From positions 1 to 64,000 of the forward strand of contig CAMVJE010000006.1 in the NCBI GenBank assembly GCA_947167745.1: a stretch of 64,000 nt of DNA. Reading direction: 5' to 3'. The notes beneath the pieces are model-generated. The model was not told where the DNA came from and did not search any database. It saw only the letters and a list, made by a program, of their open reading frames with translations. The position numbers were made by a program, and so were the translations under genes. Below are positions 62,694 to 64,000 of this stretch, piece after piece. Origin of the DNA: an uncultured Treponema sp. (GTDB lineage Bacteria > Spirochaetota > Spirochaetia > Treponematales > Treponemataceae). Position 1 is the stretch's first letter. Each line of letters opens with the position of its first letter.

Positions 62694-63243
62694 TGGTAAT
62701 CTCAGCGACAGTGGTTTTCTTTGCCCCCGTGTCCATTGCTTCCTTTTCGAGATAGCGATGGGCATCCTGCTCGCTCAGACCCTTTTTCTGCATCAAAAGA
62801 AGTTTTGCCCGGTTTACGAGTCGAATTTCTTCCATTTTTTCTTTTAATTTTGTTGCCTTGCTTGTAAGAACCTGAACCTTATATTGAACGGCAATAGCAA
62901 TCTTAATCATATTGTAAAAATAGAATTGATCAAATGGTGAAACCAAAGTCAGAATTCCGTATGATTCGACTTTATAGCTTATCTGGTCAAAATGTTCCTG
63001 CGGAGAAAAGAGAAGAACCGTACTTGATGAATCCGAAATGTCTACTGCAAAATCCGTGCCTTCGCCTTCCGCAAAATCTACCAGAACAATATTAAACAGT
63101 CGTTCGTCACATTTACGCCTGGCTTCATTAAAGTCTTGACAGACAGAAAGTTCAAACATGGGTGGGAAAAGCATGGCACTTACAAGAGAGGAAATCTTTG
63201 TATCTTTTGTTACAAGAAGAACGGAATATGTGTCTGCAGTCAT
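62677..63243 (-). CDS. ANTAR-domain response-regulator-like protein
   Basis: 188 residues: a receiver-like domain (~7-120) whose expected phospho-Asp region reads VLVDFAEGEG, then a coiled coil and a C-terminal ANTAR domain (~135-175, NRAKLLLMQKKGLSEQDAHRYLEKEAM). ANTAR proteins bind paired RNA hexaloops and prevent transcription termination. It follows glutamine synthetase by 8 bases, a pairing also found in Firmicutes, which points to nitrogen control of glnA or other transcripts. Confidence 0.88.
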   Translation of the reverse strand: MTADTYSVLLVTKDTKISSLVSAMLFPPMFELSVCQDFNEARRKCDERLFNIVLVDFAEGEGTDFAVDISDSSSTVLLFSPQEHFDQISYKVESYGILTLVSPFDQFYFYNMIKIAIAVQYKVQVLTSKATKLKEKMEEIRLVNRAKLLLMQKKGLSEQDAHRYLEKEAMDTGAKKTTVAEITIKTLS

Positions 63244-63251
63244 TTTATAGG

Positions 63252-64000
63252 CTAACTCAAAATATCTTTAATAAATGCGCTGTTTAGGGCAATTTCGCGG
63301 GCTTCTTCCAGAGTGTCCGGGATTGATTCATAACTGACGGACTTAGCCACTTCCTTATCAAAGAGATTTTCAGTGGCGGCTTCAGGTGCCTTGAGATTAT
63401 TTTTGATTCCGTCGATTGCAGCATGAATAAGCAGGGTAAAGGCTATGTAAGGATTACAACCTGGGTCTGGTGTGCGTATCTCAATGCGCGCTTTGTTTCC
63501 GGCAGGAATTCTCATTGTAGCAGAGCGGTTTTCCCTTCCCCAGCAGATGAATTTTGGGGCTTTTGCTTCCCCGAGCCGCTGATAAGAATTTTCAGTTGGA
63601 TTGAGGAAATAAGTAATTTCCTTGATATGCGAGAGAATGCCAGCAAGAATATTTTCGTTTTTGCTTGTATCTGAGCATGAAATATTTATATGCATGCCAC
63701 TGCCAGGTTTTTCTGAAATTGGTTTTGGTGAAAAATCTGCATAGAGACCACTTTCAGATGCCTTTGTGCGGACAATCCATTTGAAAGTTGAGGCATTATC
63801 GGCTGAAGTCAGCGGATCTGAATAGCGGAAATCAACTTCATTCTGACCCGGACCTTCTTCGTGATGGCTTGATTCTGGGGTGATTCCCATTTGTTCCAAA
63901 GTGAAGCAGATGTTTCGGCGGATATTTTCGCCTTTGTCTTCCGGGGCTATGTCCATGTAGCCGGCTTTGTCGAAAGGAATTTTTGTAGGTTCGCCGTTTT
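63252..64000 (-). CDS. glnA: glutamine synthetase, C-terminal part (5' end outside window)
   Basis: 249 residues of a type I glutamine synthetase catalytic domain; the frame is open to the window edge. Visible: MDIAPEDKGENIRRNICFTL, ESSHHEEGPGQNEVDF (metal and substrate site), SGMHINIS (with the ATP/metal His), RLGEAKAPKFICWGRENRSA and RIPAGNKARIEIRTPDPGCN. The start and N-terminal beta-grasp are not in view. It makes glutamine from glutamate and ammonia. Confidence 0.93.
   Translation of the reverse strand, partial: NGEPTKIPFDKAGYMDIAPEDKGENIRRNICFTLEQMGITPESSHHEEGPGQNEVDFRYSDPLTSADNASTFKWIVRTKASESGLYADFSPKPISEKPGSGMHINISCSDTSKNENILAGILSHIKEITYFLNPTENSYQRLGEAKAPKFICWGRENRSATMRIPAGNKARIEIRTPDPGCNPYIAFTLLIHAAIDGIKNNLKAPEAATENLFDKEVAKSVSYESIPDTLEEAREIALNSAFIKDILS

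Noticed and set aside
1..64000. Insertion sequence, prophage or integrative element
   Set aside because: No transposase, integrase, phage structural gene or attachment-type direct repeats were recognised; the mobile-looking parts are short non-coding repeats only.

Overview
The window looks like chromosomal DNA of a gut- or rumen-type Treponema (phylum Spirochaetota). The evidence is the gene set: an archaeal/eukaryotic-type PheS, a RarA ATPase with the extra C-terminal domain seen in spirochaetes and some other phyla, FolE2, an M23 peptidase followed by a bactofilin, a CsgG/DUF4810/DUF799 lipoprotein trio, and a pectin module (pectinesterase, GH28 polygalacturonase, and elsewhere a pectate-binding-type beta-helix lipoprotein). 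Genus is an inference; no rRNA or tRNA gene was recognised to confirm it. No transposase, integrase, phage gene, CRISPR array or known riboswitch was seen.

Layout. 1-2.3 kb: 3' end of an RND exporter, its small partner, and a cytidylate-kinase-like gene. 2.3-4.2 kb (minus): dus and tatD. 4.3-7.3 kb: M23 peptidase, bactofilin, YaaR-like and RicT-like genes. 7.4-12.7 kb: methyltransferase, an unknown family, a GAF-GGDEF cyclase, rhomboid and small secreted proteins. 12.8-20 kb: pheS, thiN, a LapA-like protein, a trypsin-like protease, miaB and a PAP2-like protein. 20.1-20.8 kb: a Phd/PIN toxin-antitoxin pair. 20.8-26.8 kb (minus): pfkB-type kinase, rqcH, metF, metH. 26.9-31.3 kb: flavodoxin-like gene convergent with a five-gene peroxide-defence operon ending in an OhrR-type regulator. 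31.3-36.2 kb: beta-helix lipoprotein, DUF805 and a chemoreceptor. 36.5-41.6 kb: adk, rarA fusion, lipoprotein and outer-membrane-like protein. 41.7-44 kb: folD and folE2. 44.1-46.7 kb: M15 peptidase and murD. 46.9-48.9 kb: CsgG trio. 49-51.9 kb: ddl and murE. 52-54.6 kb: HExxH protein, secreted protein and rsmG. 54.6-56.6 kb: HipA-wHTH gene and a FliG-N-like gene. 56.6-62.7 kb: kinase, pectinesterase, GH28, SPOR-like protein and PAP2 phosphatase. 62.7 kb to the end: ANTAR regulator and the 3' part of glutamine synthetase.

The most unusual signal is a set of hairpin-rich repeats that sit between genes and also inside core genes without breaking the reading frame. One ~80-bp element (conserved 31-nt box, hairpin with invariant CTC loop, second hairpin, conserved TCGCTCCCTAC box) occurs at 36439-36521 (intergenic), 43546-43627 (inside folE2) and 51553-51631 (inside murE, read on the other strand). 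The stem arms differ among copies yet remain self-complementary. A second GC-rich repeat lies in intergenic DNA at 19.1 and 44.1 kb, inside the metH interdomain linker and probably at the N-terminus of a secreted protein (52.8 kb). A third, of the form 'cgggaatgac', is tandemly inserted in the rarA fusion. Two regulatory regions also stand out: an array of five TTATCGGCTC-type sites around a leaderless promoter of a HipA-wHTH gene, and OhrR-type palindromes placed on an otherwise near-consensus promoter of the glutathione-peroxidase operon.
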